Shown piece by piece: positions 17,535-26,006 of a stretch of DNA of 64,000 bases; position 1 is the first letter of the stretch, and every line of letters starts with the position of its first letter. The position numbers and the translations under genes are program-made. This DNA comes from Mycobacterium sp. Root135 (GTDB lineage Bacteria > Actinomycetota > Actinomycetes > Mycobacteriales > Mycobacteriaceae): contig NZ_LMEZ01000007.1 of NCBI RefSeq assembly GCF_001426545.1, positions 523,097 through 587,096 of the forward strand. Reading direction: 5' to 3'. Under the pieces are notes generated by a model. That model did not search any database, was not told the DNA's origin, and was given only the letters and a program-made list of their open reading frames with translations.

Positions 17535-20249
17535 TCAGTCCTCGTCTGTCGATCGTCCGTCGCGGGCGTGCGACCGGCCGGCGTGCACGCCGCCGAAGTG
17601 GTTGCCAATGCTGTTGCGGACGGCTTCGGGGTTGCGCGGGATCACGATCGGGCCGGTGTCGAACGTGGAGTCGTCACGCTCGTCGGGGACGTCCGGCCCG
17701 CGGTGGGACCCTCCGTTGCGCCCGTTGCGTCCGTTCTCGCCGGTGGCCGCCGCACCGGGGACCAGCCGCGCACCGGGCTCACGCACCGGCAACCCTTCAG
17801 GAGTGCGCTCCTCCACCGGGGCCTCCTCGGCCGCCGCCGCCGCCGACCAGCCCTTGTCCCATACGGTCTGCCAGTCCAGGTCGGTGCTGTTGGCCAACGT
17901 GAACGGATCGTCGATCAGCCATTCCGACAGCATGGTGTCGAATATCGAACCGCCAGTGGCTGGTTCGGGCTGGGGTCGCTGCTCTTCCCTGCCTGCGGCG
18001 AAGTACGACGAGGTGTCGACGGGGGCGGGCGTGGCCGGCTCGGCCGACGGGCGTTCCTCGGGCCACTCCCGTTCACCCCACCGATTCTCGGATTGGACGA
18101 CGGGCTCGACGGGTTCGATCGGCGCCGACGGAATGCCGGCGATGCCGCTGGCTCCCGGGTTGCGTTGCGGCAGAAGCGAAATCGGAATGTCGGCATGGCC
18201 GTAGGGGTACTCCGGGGTGTCGACGACGTCCTCCTGATAGTCCACGTAATCCTCGTCGGGCGCGTGCGTGGGCACCACGGCGAGATGCGGCTCTGCGGGC
18301 ATGCCGTAGTCGGCGGGAATCGGTTCCGCCGCGCCTGGGCCGTGCAGCAGCGCCTCGGCGGGAATGAAGACGCCGGCCGTCGTCCCCGAATTCGGTTCGG
18401 CGGCAATGGTGTTGCGGAGCCGGACGACGAGACCGTGCTGGGCCGCCAACCGGCCGACGACGAACAGGCCCATGTGCCGGGCGGTGTACGGGTTGACCTC
18501 GCCACCCGACTGCAGGCGGGCGTTGGCCACGCGCAAGTCGGCGTCGGTCATTCCGAGGCCGTAGTCGCTGACCTCGACGACCAGACCGCCGTTGCCGGTA
18601 TGCGCCGCCGTCACCCTGACGTCGGACACCGGCGGCGAGTACCTCAGCGCGTTGTCCAGCAGCTCGGCCAGCAGATGGACGAGATCACCCGCGACGACGC
18701 CGACGACTTCGCTGTCCGGCACGGTCGCGGTGACGATCCTGGCGTAGTCCTCGACCTCGGAGGCCGCGGCGTTGACGACGGTGGCGACGGGGACCGGGTC
18801 GGCCTGCTCGCGCTGTGGCTTTGAACCGGCCAACACCAGCAGGTTGGCGCCGTTGCGCCGCATCCGCGTGGCGAGGTGGTCCAGCTTGAAGAGACTGTCC
18901 AGTCGCTCGGGGTCTTCCTCGTCGCGCTCGAGGCGGTCGATGAGTCCCAGCTGCTGGTCCACCAGAGACCGGCTGCGACGCGACAACGTCTCGAACATGT
19001 CGCCGATCTGAAGCTGAAGGCGGGCTTGCTCGCCGGCCAGGAAGACCGCCTGCTCGTGCAGCTCGTCGACGGCGTGCGCGACCTGCCCCACCTCTTCTGT
19101 GGTGTACACCGGAACCGGCTGGACCGGCCCCGGCTCGCCTCCCGTGCGCACCCGCTCGATTTCTTGGGCCAGGTCCTGGTGGGCCACCCGGAGGGCGCCG
19201 TCGCGCAGCATTCGCAGCGGCCGCACCAGCGAACGCGCCACGAAGAGCACGATGACGATCGCCAGCAGGAAGGCCACCCCGACGACCGCCGAGTCGCGAA
19301 TCGCCTCCTGCCGCTTGGCGTTGGCCTGGTCCTCGACGGCGGACGTGACGGCCGCGGTCGTCGAGTCGACGACCTTCTCCGCTATGTCGTCGGTGGCCTG
19401 CAACGACTGGCTCAAGTCGGGGTTGCCCACCAACCCGACGGCGGGGTCCGACATCAGGGCCATCCGCCTGACCATCTCTTCTTGCAACTTCTGCGCGTCA
19501 GGCGAACCGACCCCAAGCACCTGGGACATCCCCGCCAACGTCGACGGTTCGGTGCCGGCCAGGGTGATCATCGAGTTGCGCAGTTCCGGCTCGGGGAGAT
19601 CGCCGCCGAGGTTGACCAGAAGCTGCTCCATCGCCATCTGACCGCGCGCGCCGACAGCCCGGCTGAGGCCGAGCGCCTCGGCACGGATCTGCTCGTCGTC
19701 GACGCGTACCGAACCGTTGATCGCGTCCTCGGCGGACAACAGAATCGGGGCGTACGCGGTGATGCGACCCCGGAGGTCGACGTCGTTGGCCGTGACCCGA
19801 TCCAGCAGCGCCTGGCCGTCGTCCAGCAGACCGGTCACGCCGGTACGCACGTCGGGTACGACGTCGGTGCCGTTGAGTTTGTTCTGCAGTTTCTGTTTGT
19901 CGGTGTCGAATGCGTTCAACGCGGCTTGGGCGTCGCCGCCCGCGGAATTCGCCAACAGGGCGCCTTCCAAGGCCGCCATGTATTCCTCGATCGAGGGCAC
20001 CAATTCGGCACGGTCGGCGGCCAATCGGAGATTGTTTGCGTCGGCCCATCCCGACTGAACGCGCAAACCGCCGAATACGCCGACCAACACCAGCGGCACC
20101 AGGACGATTGCGAGGACCTTCCAACGAACGGGCCAATTGCTCAGCGCCCATCGCGAAGGCCGTTTCGTCTGGCCCGCCGGCTGCCGCGGTGACGTGGCCG
20201 GAAGTCCCTGCGCCGCAACGTCGTGCGGTGGTTCGACGAACGCGGTCAT
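17535..20249 (-). CDS. mfpE: Conservon sensor histidine kinase-like protein MfpE (nitrate/nitrite-sensing domain, HAMP, HATPase)
   Basis: 904-residue membrane sensor. Two membrane spans (about 44-63 and 322-342) flank an extracytoplasmic nitrate/nitrite-sensing-type helical domain; then a HAMP-like segment, a helical region (SRRSRSLVDQQLGLIDRLERDE) and an HATPase_c domain with N box LLDNALRYSPP near residue 530 and VSDYGLGM. No classical phospho-accepting His box is obvious, as in other conservon kinases. Residues after about 660 are an acidic, Pro-rich disordered tail. It is the first gene of the mfp operon and probably its signal input. Confidence 0.9.
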   Translation of the reverse strand: MTAFVEPPHDVAAQGLPATSPRQPAGQTKRPSRWALSNWPVRWKVLAIVLVPLVLVGVFGGLRVQSGWADANNLRLAADRAELVPSIEEYMAALEGALLANSAGGDAQAALNAFDTDKQKLQNKLNGTDVVPDVRTGVTGLLDDGQALLDRVTANDVDLRGRITAYAPILLSAEDAINGSVRVDDEQIRAEALGLSRAVGARGQMAMEQLLVNLGGDLPEPELRNSMITLAGTEPSTLAGMSQVLGVGSPDAQKLQEEMVRRMALMSDPAVGLVGNPDLSQSLQATDDIAEKVVDSTTAAVTSAVEDQANAKRQEAIRDSAVVGVAFLLAIVIVLFVARSLVRPLRMLRDGALRVAHQDLAQEIERVRTGGEPGPVQPVPVYTTEEVGQVAHAVDELHEQAVFLAGEQARLQLQIGDMFETLSRRSRSLVDQQLGLIDRLERDEEDPERLDSLFKLDHLATRMRRNGANLLVLAGSKPQREQADPVPVATVVNAAASEVEDYARIVTATVPDSEVVGVVAGDLVHLLAELLDNALRYSPPVSDVRVTAAHTGNGGLVVEVSDYGLGMTDADLRVANARLQSGGEVNPYTARHMGLFVVGRLAAQHGLVVRLRNTIAAEPNSGTTAGVFIPAEALLHGPGAAEPIPADYGMPAEPHLAVVPTHAPDEDYVDYQEDVVDTPEYPYGHADIPISLLPQRNPGASGIAGIPSAPIEPVEPVVQSENRWGEREWPEERPSAEPATPAPVDTSSYFAAGREEQRPQPEPATGGSIFDTMLSEWLIDDPFTLANSTDLDWQTVWDKGWSAAAAAEEAPVEERTPEGLPVREPGARLVPGAAATGENGRNGRNGGSHRGPDVPDERDDSTFDTGPIVIPRNPEAVRNSIGNHFGGVHAGRSHARDGRSTDED

Positions 20250-20256
20250 CGTGTCG

Positions 20257-20270
20257 CGGCCGTACGGCCG
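20257..20270. promoter_or_regulatory. 14-bp perfect palindrome just upstream of mfpE
   Basis: CGGCCGTACGGCCG lies 7 nt before the mfpE ATG, where a Shine-Dalgarno site would be; none is seen. It may be an operator or an mRNA hairpin that limits initiation. No further support. Confidence 0.3.
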
Positions 20271-20522
20271 GTCACTCGGTGACGATTCGTTGATCGCGCG
20301 TGGTTCATAAGGCTTCCTGCATCAGTACGCCCGCGTATCGGCAGGCACCGAAGTACCAGTCCGACCGGCAATTTCTCGAGTATGACAGCGATGTGCGGGC
20401 GTTTCCACAGTTGTTACTGAACAGGCAGAGTTCGTGACCGTGGCGTTGCGTACTCGTGCGCCACGTGGGCAAATGCCGTTGCTCTTCCGAGATCCAACGT
20501 CGAATATGGGTAAAGGGAAGTA

Positions 20523-20654
20523 ATGACCGAGCCCCATGGAGACCAACGCCCGCATGACGACACCGACGAGACGGAACCCGTCACCGGCCCGGGCGGCGAC
20601 AGCCCCGACCCCGAATTCGGGGACGACGTCACCATTCCCGACCAGGAGACCTGA
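20523..20654 (+). CDS. Small acidic protein, 43 residues
   Basis: A 43-codon reading frame from the ATG at 20523, with AAAGGGAAG 2-3 nt upstream, ending TGA at 20654. It encodes a strongly acidic, Pro/Thr/Gly-rich peptide (DDTDETEPVTGPGGDSPDPE) that is probably disordered. It has no Cys, no hydrophobic segment and no recognised domain. It lies 62 nt before trmL on the same strand. Codon use is GC-rich like a real gene, but coding status rests only on the ribosome site and composition. Confidence 0.5.
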   Translation: MTEPHGDQRPHDDTDETEPVTGPGGDSPDPEFGDDVTIPDQET

Positions 20655-20716
20655 GTTGGGCTGATCCTCGACCGACGTAGGCTTCCCCGTACTCGCATAC
20701 CGGGAGGCTCAGCGTT

Positions 20717-21181
20717 TTGTTCAGGGTCATGTTCAATGCACCGTGCATCGCCCCGAACACGGGCAATGCGATCAGAATGGTCGCCGCCACCGGATGCGAA
20801 TTGCATCTCGTCGAACCGCTCGGCTTCGACCTGTCGGAACCAAAGTTGCGCCGCGCCGGCCTCGACTACCACGATCTAGCGTCGGTGACGGTGCACCCGG
20901 ACCTACCGTCGGCGTGGACGGCGGTGATGCCGGCGCGGGTCTTCGCGTTCACCGCACACGCCGAATCGTTCTTCGGCGACGTCGACTTCATCCCCGGCGA
21001 CGTGCTGCTGTTCGGCCCGGAACCGACCGGCTTGGACGCTGAGACGCTGGCGGACCCGCACGTCACCCAACGCGTGCGGATACCGATGCTGGCGGGGCGG
21101 CGTTCGCTGAACCTGTCGAACGCCGCCGCCGTCGTGGTCTACGAGGCGTGGCGCCAACAGGGTTTCAGCGGCGCCGTCTGA
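20717..21181 (+). CDS. trmL: tRNA (cytidine(34)-2'-O)-methyltransferase, SpoU/TrmH family
   Basis: 154-residue SPOUT methyltransferase that 2'-O-methylates the wobble base of tRNA-Leu isoacceptors in characterised homologues. Motifs: IAPNTGNAIRM, the family's LLFGPEPTGL (motif 2) and RIPMLAGRRSLNLSNAAAVVVYE (motif 3, SAM knot). The start is the TTG at 20717 because it gives MFRVMF, matching MFR starts in relatives (Rv3366), with GGGAGG upstream; an ATG at 20729 would drop conserved residues. It ends directly against the convergent nitroreductase stop. Confidence 0.88.
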   Translation: MFRVMFNAPCIAPNTGNAIRMVAATGCELHLVEPLGFDLSEPKLRRAGLDYHDLASVTVHPDLPSAWTAVMPARVFAFTAHAESFFGDVDFIPGDVLLFGPEPTGLDAETLADPHVTQRVRIPMLAGRRSLNLSNAAAVVVYEAWRQQGFSGAV

Positions 21182-21832
21182 CTACCAGGAATTCCAATGG
21201 CTGAGCTGTTCGGCAGGCAGCCGCTTGGCCTTCTTGAACTCGGTGCCCTTGGTGTAGGCAATCGGGAACAGGCCGCCCTGGGCGTACTTGTCGAACGGAA
21301 TCCCCAGGATCTCGGCGGCCTGCTTCTCACCGTCGCCGACCAGGTGCAGCGTCGTCCACGCCGACCCGAGTCCGCGCGAGCGCAGGGCGAGCATGAAGCT
21401 CCACGCCGCGGGTAGCAGCGAGCCCCAGTACCCGGCGCTCGCTCCGGCGGGCGCCCCGTCCGGGCGGCCTTCCAAGCACGGGATCATCATGATCGGCACT
21501 TCGTGCAGATGGTCGTTGAGGTACTTCGCCGAGTCGACGACCAGCGGGGTCCGGTCGTCGCGGCTGTCGCCGTAGGTGGGCTTCTCGGCGTCGAGGTACG
21601 GGGTCGCCGCGGTGCGGTAGATGTCGGCGATCGCCTTCTTCTTCTCGTCGTCGTCGACGAAGACGAACTGCCAGCCCTGGGAGTTCGAGCCGGTCGGCGC
21701 CTGCAGGGCCAAGTCGAGGCATTCCATGACGATCTCGCGGGGTACGGGCTTCTCGAGATCGAGGCGTTTGCGGACCGAACGCGTGGTCGTCAGGAGTTCG
21801 TCGAGCGTCAAATCGAGGGTTTCAGAGGGCAT
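21182..21832 (-). CDS. Nitroreductase-family FMN protein
   Basis: 216-residue nitroreductase (Rv3368c-like). Flavin-binding N-terminal TTRSVRKRLD, LALQAPTGSNSQGW and the C-terminal GIPFDKYAQGGLFPIAY block are visible. Family members use NAD(P)H and FMN to reduce nitro compounds or quinones; the native substrate is unknown. On the minus strand TAGTCT stands 6 nt before the ATG with no Shine-Dalgarno site, so it is probably leaderless. Only 23 bp separate it from the divergent PPOX gene. Confidence 0.9.
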   Translation of the reverse strand: MPSETLDLTLDELLTTTRSVRKRLDLEKPVPREIVMECLDLALQAPTGSNSQGWQFVFVDDDEKKKAIADIYRTAATPYLDAEKPTYGDSRDDRTPLVVDSAKYLNDHLHEVPIMMIPCLEGRPDGAPAGASAGYWGSLLPAAWSFMLALRSRGLGSAWTTLHLVGDGEKQAAEILGIPFDKYAQGGLFPIAYTKGTEFKKAKRLPAEQLSHWNSW

Positions 21833-21838
21833 CTTCGG

Positions 21839-21848
21839 AGACTACATT
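21839..21848. promoter_or_regulatory. Overlapping divergent -10 elements
   Basis: TAGTCT (minus strand, 21844 to 21839) and TACATT (plus strand, 21843 to 21848) lie 6 and 7 nt before the nitroreductase and PPOX start codons and overlap by two bases. Both genes lack a ribosome site. This fits two leaderless promoters that cannot be occupied at the same time. Confidence 0.5.
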
Positions 21849-21855
21849 CGCATTC

Positions 21856-22266
21856 ATGACTGCCGCGCTGACGTCAGAAGTCATCGATCGTCTGAACCAG
21901 GCCCACTACGGATGGCTCACCACCATCGCGAAGTCCGGCCAGCCGGTGCCAAAGCTGATCTGGTTCTACTTCGACGGCGAAGCGCTGTTCGTCTACAGCA
22001 GTCCGACCGCGGCGAAGGTCGCGCACGTCCGGCGTCACCCGCAGGTGAGCCTCAACCTGGATTCCGACGGCAACGGCGGCGGGATCATCGTCGTCGGTGG
22101 CGAGGCGACCGTCGACGCCGAGGGCGTGGACTGCCGCGACGACGGCCCGTACTGGGCCAAGTACGGGCCGGCTGCCGACCAGTTCGGCTTGACCGAATCG
22201 ATGGTGGACTACAGCACCCGACTGCGGATCAGCGTCGACAAGGTGTGGACGACCCCAACGGCCTGA
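21856..22266 (+). CDS. PPOX-class flavin/F420-dependent oxidoreductase
   Basis: 136-residue split-barrel protein of the pyridoxamine-5'-phosphate-oxidase-like family (Rv3369-like): YGWLTTIAKSGQPVPKLIWFYFDGEALFVYS and KVAHVRRHPQVSLNLDSDG. Mycobacterial relatives bind F420 or FMN; which cofactor applies here cannot be told. The ATG at 21856 follows TACATT by 7 nt. A strong terminator follows at 22283. Confidence 0.87.
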   Translation: MTAALTSEVIDRLNQAHYGWLTTIAKSGQPVPKLIWFYFDGEALFVYSSPTAAKVAHVRRHPQVSLNLDSDGNGGGIIVVGGEATVDAEGVDCRDDGPYWAKYGPAADQFGLTESMVDYSTRLRISVDKVWTTPTA

Positions 22267-22282
22267 CCCCGCCCCGGAAATA

Positions 22283-22324
22283 CATCAGGCCCTCCCCCGG
22301 GGATTGGTCGGGGAGGGCCTGATG
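22283..22324. terminator. Bidirectional hairpin terminator
   Basis: Perfect 15-bp arms CATCAGGCCCTCCCC and GGGGAGGGCCTGATG around a 12-nt loop, between the convergent PPOX gene and the small secreted-peptide gene. GC-rich, no long U tract, as usual for mycobacterial terminators. Confidence 0.85.
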
Positions 22325-22343
22325 GGTTCTTGGGTGTTGCTGG

Positions 22344-22514
22344 CTACTTGCCGTTGAGGTGGGCGATGTAGGCGGGGCCGTGGTTGCCGTACCAGCCGGG
22401 GCCGACGGTGGGGGCCGGGGTGGCGTAGGTGCCGGGGCTGGCGACTCCGGCGAGTCCGAGGGCCGCCGCGCCAACGAAGGTGGCGGTGACGAGGCTGCGG
22501 GCGATGGTGTTCAT
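22344..22514 (-). CDS. Small secreted peptide, 56 residues
   Basis: A 56-codon gene with AAAGGA 8 nt before its ATG. The product is a signal peptide (MNTIARSLVTATFVGAAAL... to about residue 25) followed by roughly 30 residues, ending WYGNHGPAYIAHLNGK: aromatic, Gly/His-rich, no Cys. It lies between a perfect terminator and dnaE2. I do not recognise a characterised relative. An exported mini-protein is supported by the signal sequence, the ribosome site and codon bias. Confidence 0.72.
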   Translation of the reverse strand: MNTIARSLVTATFVGAAALGLAGVASPGTYATPAPTVGPGWYGNHGPAYIAHLNGK

Positions 22515-22680
22515 GTCTTTTTCCTTTGTCCGAGTGGCCTTTTGGCCTCTTTTGGTTCCTGGCTGGCCGGTGTGTTCCGGCGATGGGATAACTATGTCTC
22601 AGCGCGGGGACGAAGTCTGTCGGGCGACTGGTGGATGGGTCGGATGAACGCCGTGTCCACCGATCGGGGGACGGACGCGC

Positions 22681-25600
22681 CTACTGGAAGTCGCGCGACT
22701 TCGACTTGACCCGCAGGTCGATCGGCCCGAGTCGGTCGGCCACGATGGTGACCGCTCCGGTCGCGTTCTGCACGATGCCGCGGATCACCAGCGCCGACGC
22801 CGTCTGTGCCAGCTTGCGATGCCGCGCCCACACCCCCTTGGAGCACATCACGTTGACCATGCCGGTTTCGTCCTCGAGGTTCATGAACGTCACCCCCTGA
22901 GCGGTCGCAGGCCGCTGCCGGTGGGTCACCGCGCCTGCGACGAGCACCCGGGTGCCGTCCGGTACCGACAACAGCCGGTTGGCAGGCACGACGCCCAGGT
23001 CGTCGAGGCGTTCGCGAAGGAACTGAACGGGGTGACTGTCCGGCGAGACACCGGTGGCCCAGACGTCGGCGGCGGTCAACTCGAGGTGCGTCATCCCGGG
23101 CAGGGACGGGACGTGCGAAGACGACCCGACACCGGGCAGCCGGTCGGGACGCTCGGAGGCCGCGGCTCCCGCCGCCCACAGCGCCTCCCGTCGAGTCACA
23201 CCGAAACAGCCGAGCGCACCCGCGGTCGCCAACGCCTCGGTCTGCGGCACCGACAGCTGCACCCTGCCGGCAAGGTCGACCAGAGACCTGAACGCGCCGT
23301 GCGATCGGTCCTCGACGATGCGCTCGGCCAACTCGTCGCCGATGTGCCGCACCGCACCGAGACCCAGCCTCACCTCGAGGCCACGGTTCTCCAGCGTGGC
23401 GTGCGCCAGGCTGGCGTTCACGTCGGGACCGTGCACCAGCACCCCGTGCCGACGGGCGTCGGCGACCAACGACTGCGGCGAATAGAAACCCATCGGCTGC
23501 GCCCGGAGCAGCGCGGCACAGAACACCGCGGGGTGATGCAGCTTGAACCACGACGAATAGAACACCAGCGAGGCGAACGACAGCGAATGACTCTCCGGGA
23601 AGCCGAAATTGGCGAAGGCCTCCAACTTCTCGTAGATCCGGTCGGCGACGTCACCGGTGATGCCGTGCCGCTCCCTCATGCCGTCGTAGAACCGGCTGCG
23701 GAGCCGCTTCATCTTCTCGGTGGACCTCTTGGACCCCATGGCCCGACGCAGCTGGTCGGCCTCGGCGGCGGAGAAACCCGCGCAGTCGACGGCCAACTGC
23801 ATCAGCTGCTCCTGAAACAGCGGAATTCCCAACGTCTTCCGCAGCGCCTGCTCCATCGACGGGTGATCGTAGGTGACCTCTTCCTCACCGTTGCGGCGCC
23901 GGATGTACGGGTGCACCGAGCCGCCCTGAATGGGCCCCGGTCGGATCAGCGCGACCTCGACCACCAGGTCGTAGAACACCCGCGGCTTCAGCCGGGGCAA
24001 CGTGGCCATCTGCGCGCGGGACTCCACCTGGAACACCCCGACCGAGTCGGCGCGCTGCAGCATCTCGTAGACGGCCGCCTCGGACAGGTCGAGCTTCGAC
24101 AGGTCGACCTCGAGACCCTTGTGCTCGGCGGCCAGGTCGATGGCGTAGTGCAGCGCCGAGAGCATGCCAAGCCCGAGCAAGTCGAACTTCACCAAACCGA
24201 TTGCCGCACAGTCGTCCTTGTCCCACTGCAGCACGCTGCGGTTCTCCATGCGCGCCCACTCCACCGGGCATACGTCGGCGATCGGCCGGTCACAGATCAC
24301 CATGCCGCCGGAGTGGATGCCCATGTGCCGAGGCAAGTCCTTGACCTGTAGCGCCAGGTCGATCACCGGTTTGGGAATCTCCTCCACGTCGGGTGAGTCC
24401 GCCAGACCGTTCCACTTGCTGAGCTGCTTGCTCCAGGCGTCCTGCTGACCCTGGGAGAATCCCAGTGCCCTGGCCATGTCGCGTACCGCGCTGCGGCCGC
24501 GGTAGGTGATGACGTTGGCGACCTGGGCGGCATAGTCACGGCCGTAGCGCTCGTAGACGTACTGAATCGCCTTCTCACGCAGATCGGATTCGATGTCGAT
24601 GTCGATGTCCGGCGGTCCGTCGCGCGCAGGCGACAGGAAGCGCTCGAACAGCAACTCGTTGGCGACGGGGTCGACGTTGGTGACGCCGAGGGCGTAACAG
24701 ACCGCGGAGTTGGCCGCCGATCCCCGGCCCTGGCACAGGATGTCGTTGTCCTTGCAGAACCGGGTGATGTCGTGCACGACGAGGAAGTAGCCGGGAAAGT
24801 CGAGCTTGGCGATGACGCGCAGCTCGTGCTCGATCTGGGCGTAGGCCTGCGCGGCCCGCTCTGGCGGGCCGTACCGATCCCGGGCGCCGGTCATCACCAG
24901 ATGGCGCAGCCAGCTGTCCTCGGTCTGCCCCGCAGGCACCTCGAACGGAGGCAGCTTCGGGGCGATGAGTGCCAACCCGAACGCACACTGCTCGCCTAGG
25001 TCGGCCGCGGCCGCCACCGCACCGGGGTGCCTGGCGAACAGCCGGGCCATCTCGTCTCCGGAGCGCAGATGCGAACCACCCAGCGGCGCAAGCCATCCGC
25101 TGGCCTCGTCCATCGAATTGCGCGCCCGGATCGCCCCCATCGCCATGGCCAGCCTGCCGCGGGTCGGTTCGGCGAAGTGCGCGGCCGTGGTGGCGACGAC
25201 GCCGACCCCGAACCGCGGCGCCAGGGCGGCGAGCTGGGTGTTGCGTTCGTCGTCGAGGGGGTGGCCGTGATGGGTGAGCTCGACGCTCACCCGGTCGGCC
25301 CCGAACCGGTCCACCAGATCGGCGAGCGCGGCGTCGGCGGCGGCCGGTCCACCCGTCGACAAGGCTTGCTGCACATGCCCTTTGCGGCACCCGGTGAGGA
25401 TCTGCCAGTGCCCACCGGCGGCCTCGGTCAGCGCGTCGAAGTCATAGCGCGGCTTGCCCTTCTCCCCGCCGGCGAGGTGGGCCGTGGCGAGCTCCCTCGA
25501 CAGACGTCGATACCCCTCCGGCCCGCGTGCCAGCACCAGCAGATGCGGCCCCGGCGGATCGGGCACCTCGGTGCGGGGCACGTTTCCCAGCGAGAGTTCG

Positions 25601-25974
25601 GCGCCGAACACCGTCTGAACGTCGAGTTCCCGTGCCGCTTCGGCGAATCGGACCACCCCGTACAACCCGTCGTGATCGGTCAGCGCGATGGCCCGCAGGT
25701 TCAGCCGGGCGGCCTCCTCGACGAGCTCCTCCGGGGTGCTCGCCCCGTCGAGGAAGCTGAACGCCGAGTGGGCGTGCAGTTCGGCATACGGGGTGGACGT
25801 GCCCGTGCGCCGGTGACCGTCGGGCCGCTCGTAGCTCCCCCGCTTGCGGGACCAGGCCGGGCTGTCCCCACCGTCGCCGGTGGGCTCGGGCAGGCGGGAC
25901 CCGGCGCGGCGCGGCTTGCTGGTGAGCACGCGCTGCATCTCACCCCAGGTCGACGGACCGTCGTTCCAACCCAT
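22681..25974 (-). CDS. dnaE2: Error-prone DNA polymerase III alpha subunit DnaE2
   Basis: 1097-residue C-family polymerase of the SOS mutasome. N-terminal PHP domain (AELHAHSAFSFLDGAS, ALTDHDGLYG), polymerase catalytic Asp motif PDIDIDIESD near residue 455, the palm/fingers blocks GRGSAANSAVCYALG and FGFPESHSLSFA, and a C-terminal OB fold (FMNLEDETGMVNVM). In mycobacteria DnaE2 acts with ImuA' and ImuB in damage tolerance and induced mutagenesis. A perfect LexA box precedes it. TAGATT stands 6 nt before the ATG at 25974, so the transcript is probably leaderless. Confidence 0.95.
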   Translation of the reverse strand: MGWNDGPSTWGEMQRVLTSKPRRAGSRLPEPTGDGGDSPAWSRKRGSYERPDGHRRTGTSTPYAELHAHSAFSFLDGASTPEELVEEAARLNLRAIALTDHDGLYGVVRFAEAARELDVQTVFGAELSLGNVPRTEVPDPPGPHLLVLARGPEGYRRLSRELATAHLAGGEKGKPRYDFDALTEAAGGHWQILTGCRKGHVQQALSTGGPAAADAALADLVDRFGADRVSVELTHHGHPLDDERNTQLAALAPRFGVGVVATTAAHFAEPTRGRLAMAMGAIRARNSMDEASGWLAPLGGSHLRSGDEMARLFARHPGAVAAAADLGEQCAFGLALIAPKLPPFEVPAGQTEDSWLRHLVMTGARDRYGPPERAAQAYAQIEHELRVIAKLDFPGYFLVVHDITRFCKDNDILCQGRGSAANSAVCYALGVTNVDPVANELLFERFLSPARDGPPDIDIDIESDLREKAIQYVYERYGRDYAAQVANVITYRGRSAVRDMARALGFSQGQQDAWSKQLSKWNGLADSPDVEEIPKPVIDLALQVKDLPRHMGIHSGGMVICDRPIADVCPVEWARMENRSVLQWDKDDCAAIGLVKFDLLGLGMLSALHYAIDLAAEHKGLEVDLSKLDLSEAAVYEMLQRADSVGVFQVESRAQMATLPRLKPRVFYDLVVEVALIRPGPIQGGSVHPYIRRRNGEEEVTYDHPSMEQALRKTLGIPLFQEQLMQLAVDCAGFSAAEADQLRRAMGSKRSTEKMKRLRSRFYDGMRERHGITGDVADRIYEKLEAFANFGFPESHSLSFASLVFYSSWFKLHHPAVFCAALLRAQPMGFYSPQSLVADARRHGVLVHGPDVNASLAHATLENRGLEVRLGLGAVRHIGDELAERIVEDRSHGAFRSLVDLAGRVQLSVPQTEALATAGALGCFGVTRREALWAAGAAASERPDRLPGVGSSSHVPSLPGMTHLELTAADVWATGVSPDSHPVQFLRERLDDLGVVPANRLLSVPDGTRVLVAGAVTHRQRPATAQGVTFMNLEDETGMVNVMCSKGVWARHRKLAQTASALVIRGIVQNATGAVTIVADRLGPIDLRVKSKSRDFQ

Positions 25975-25980
25975 CCCGCA

Positions 25981-26003
25981 AATCTAGTCGAACATCAGTT
26001 CGA
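25981..26003 (-). promoter_or_regulatory. LexA (SOS) box and leaderless promoter of dnaE2
   Basis: TCGAAC-ATCA-GTTCGA at 25988-26003 is a perfect match to the mycobacterial SOS box. Directly downstream on the minus strand TAGATT (25986-25981) forms a -10 element 6 nt before the ATG, so LexA would cover the -35/spacer region. Confidence 0.9.
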
Positions 26004-26006
26004 ATT

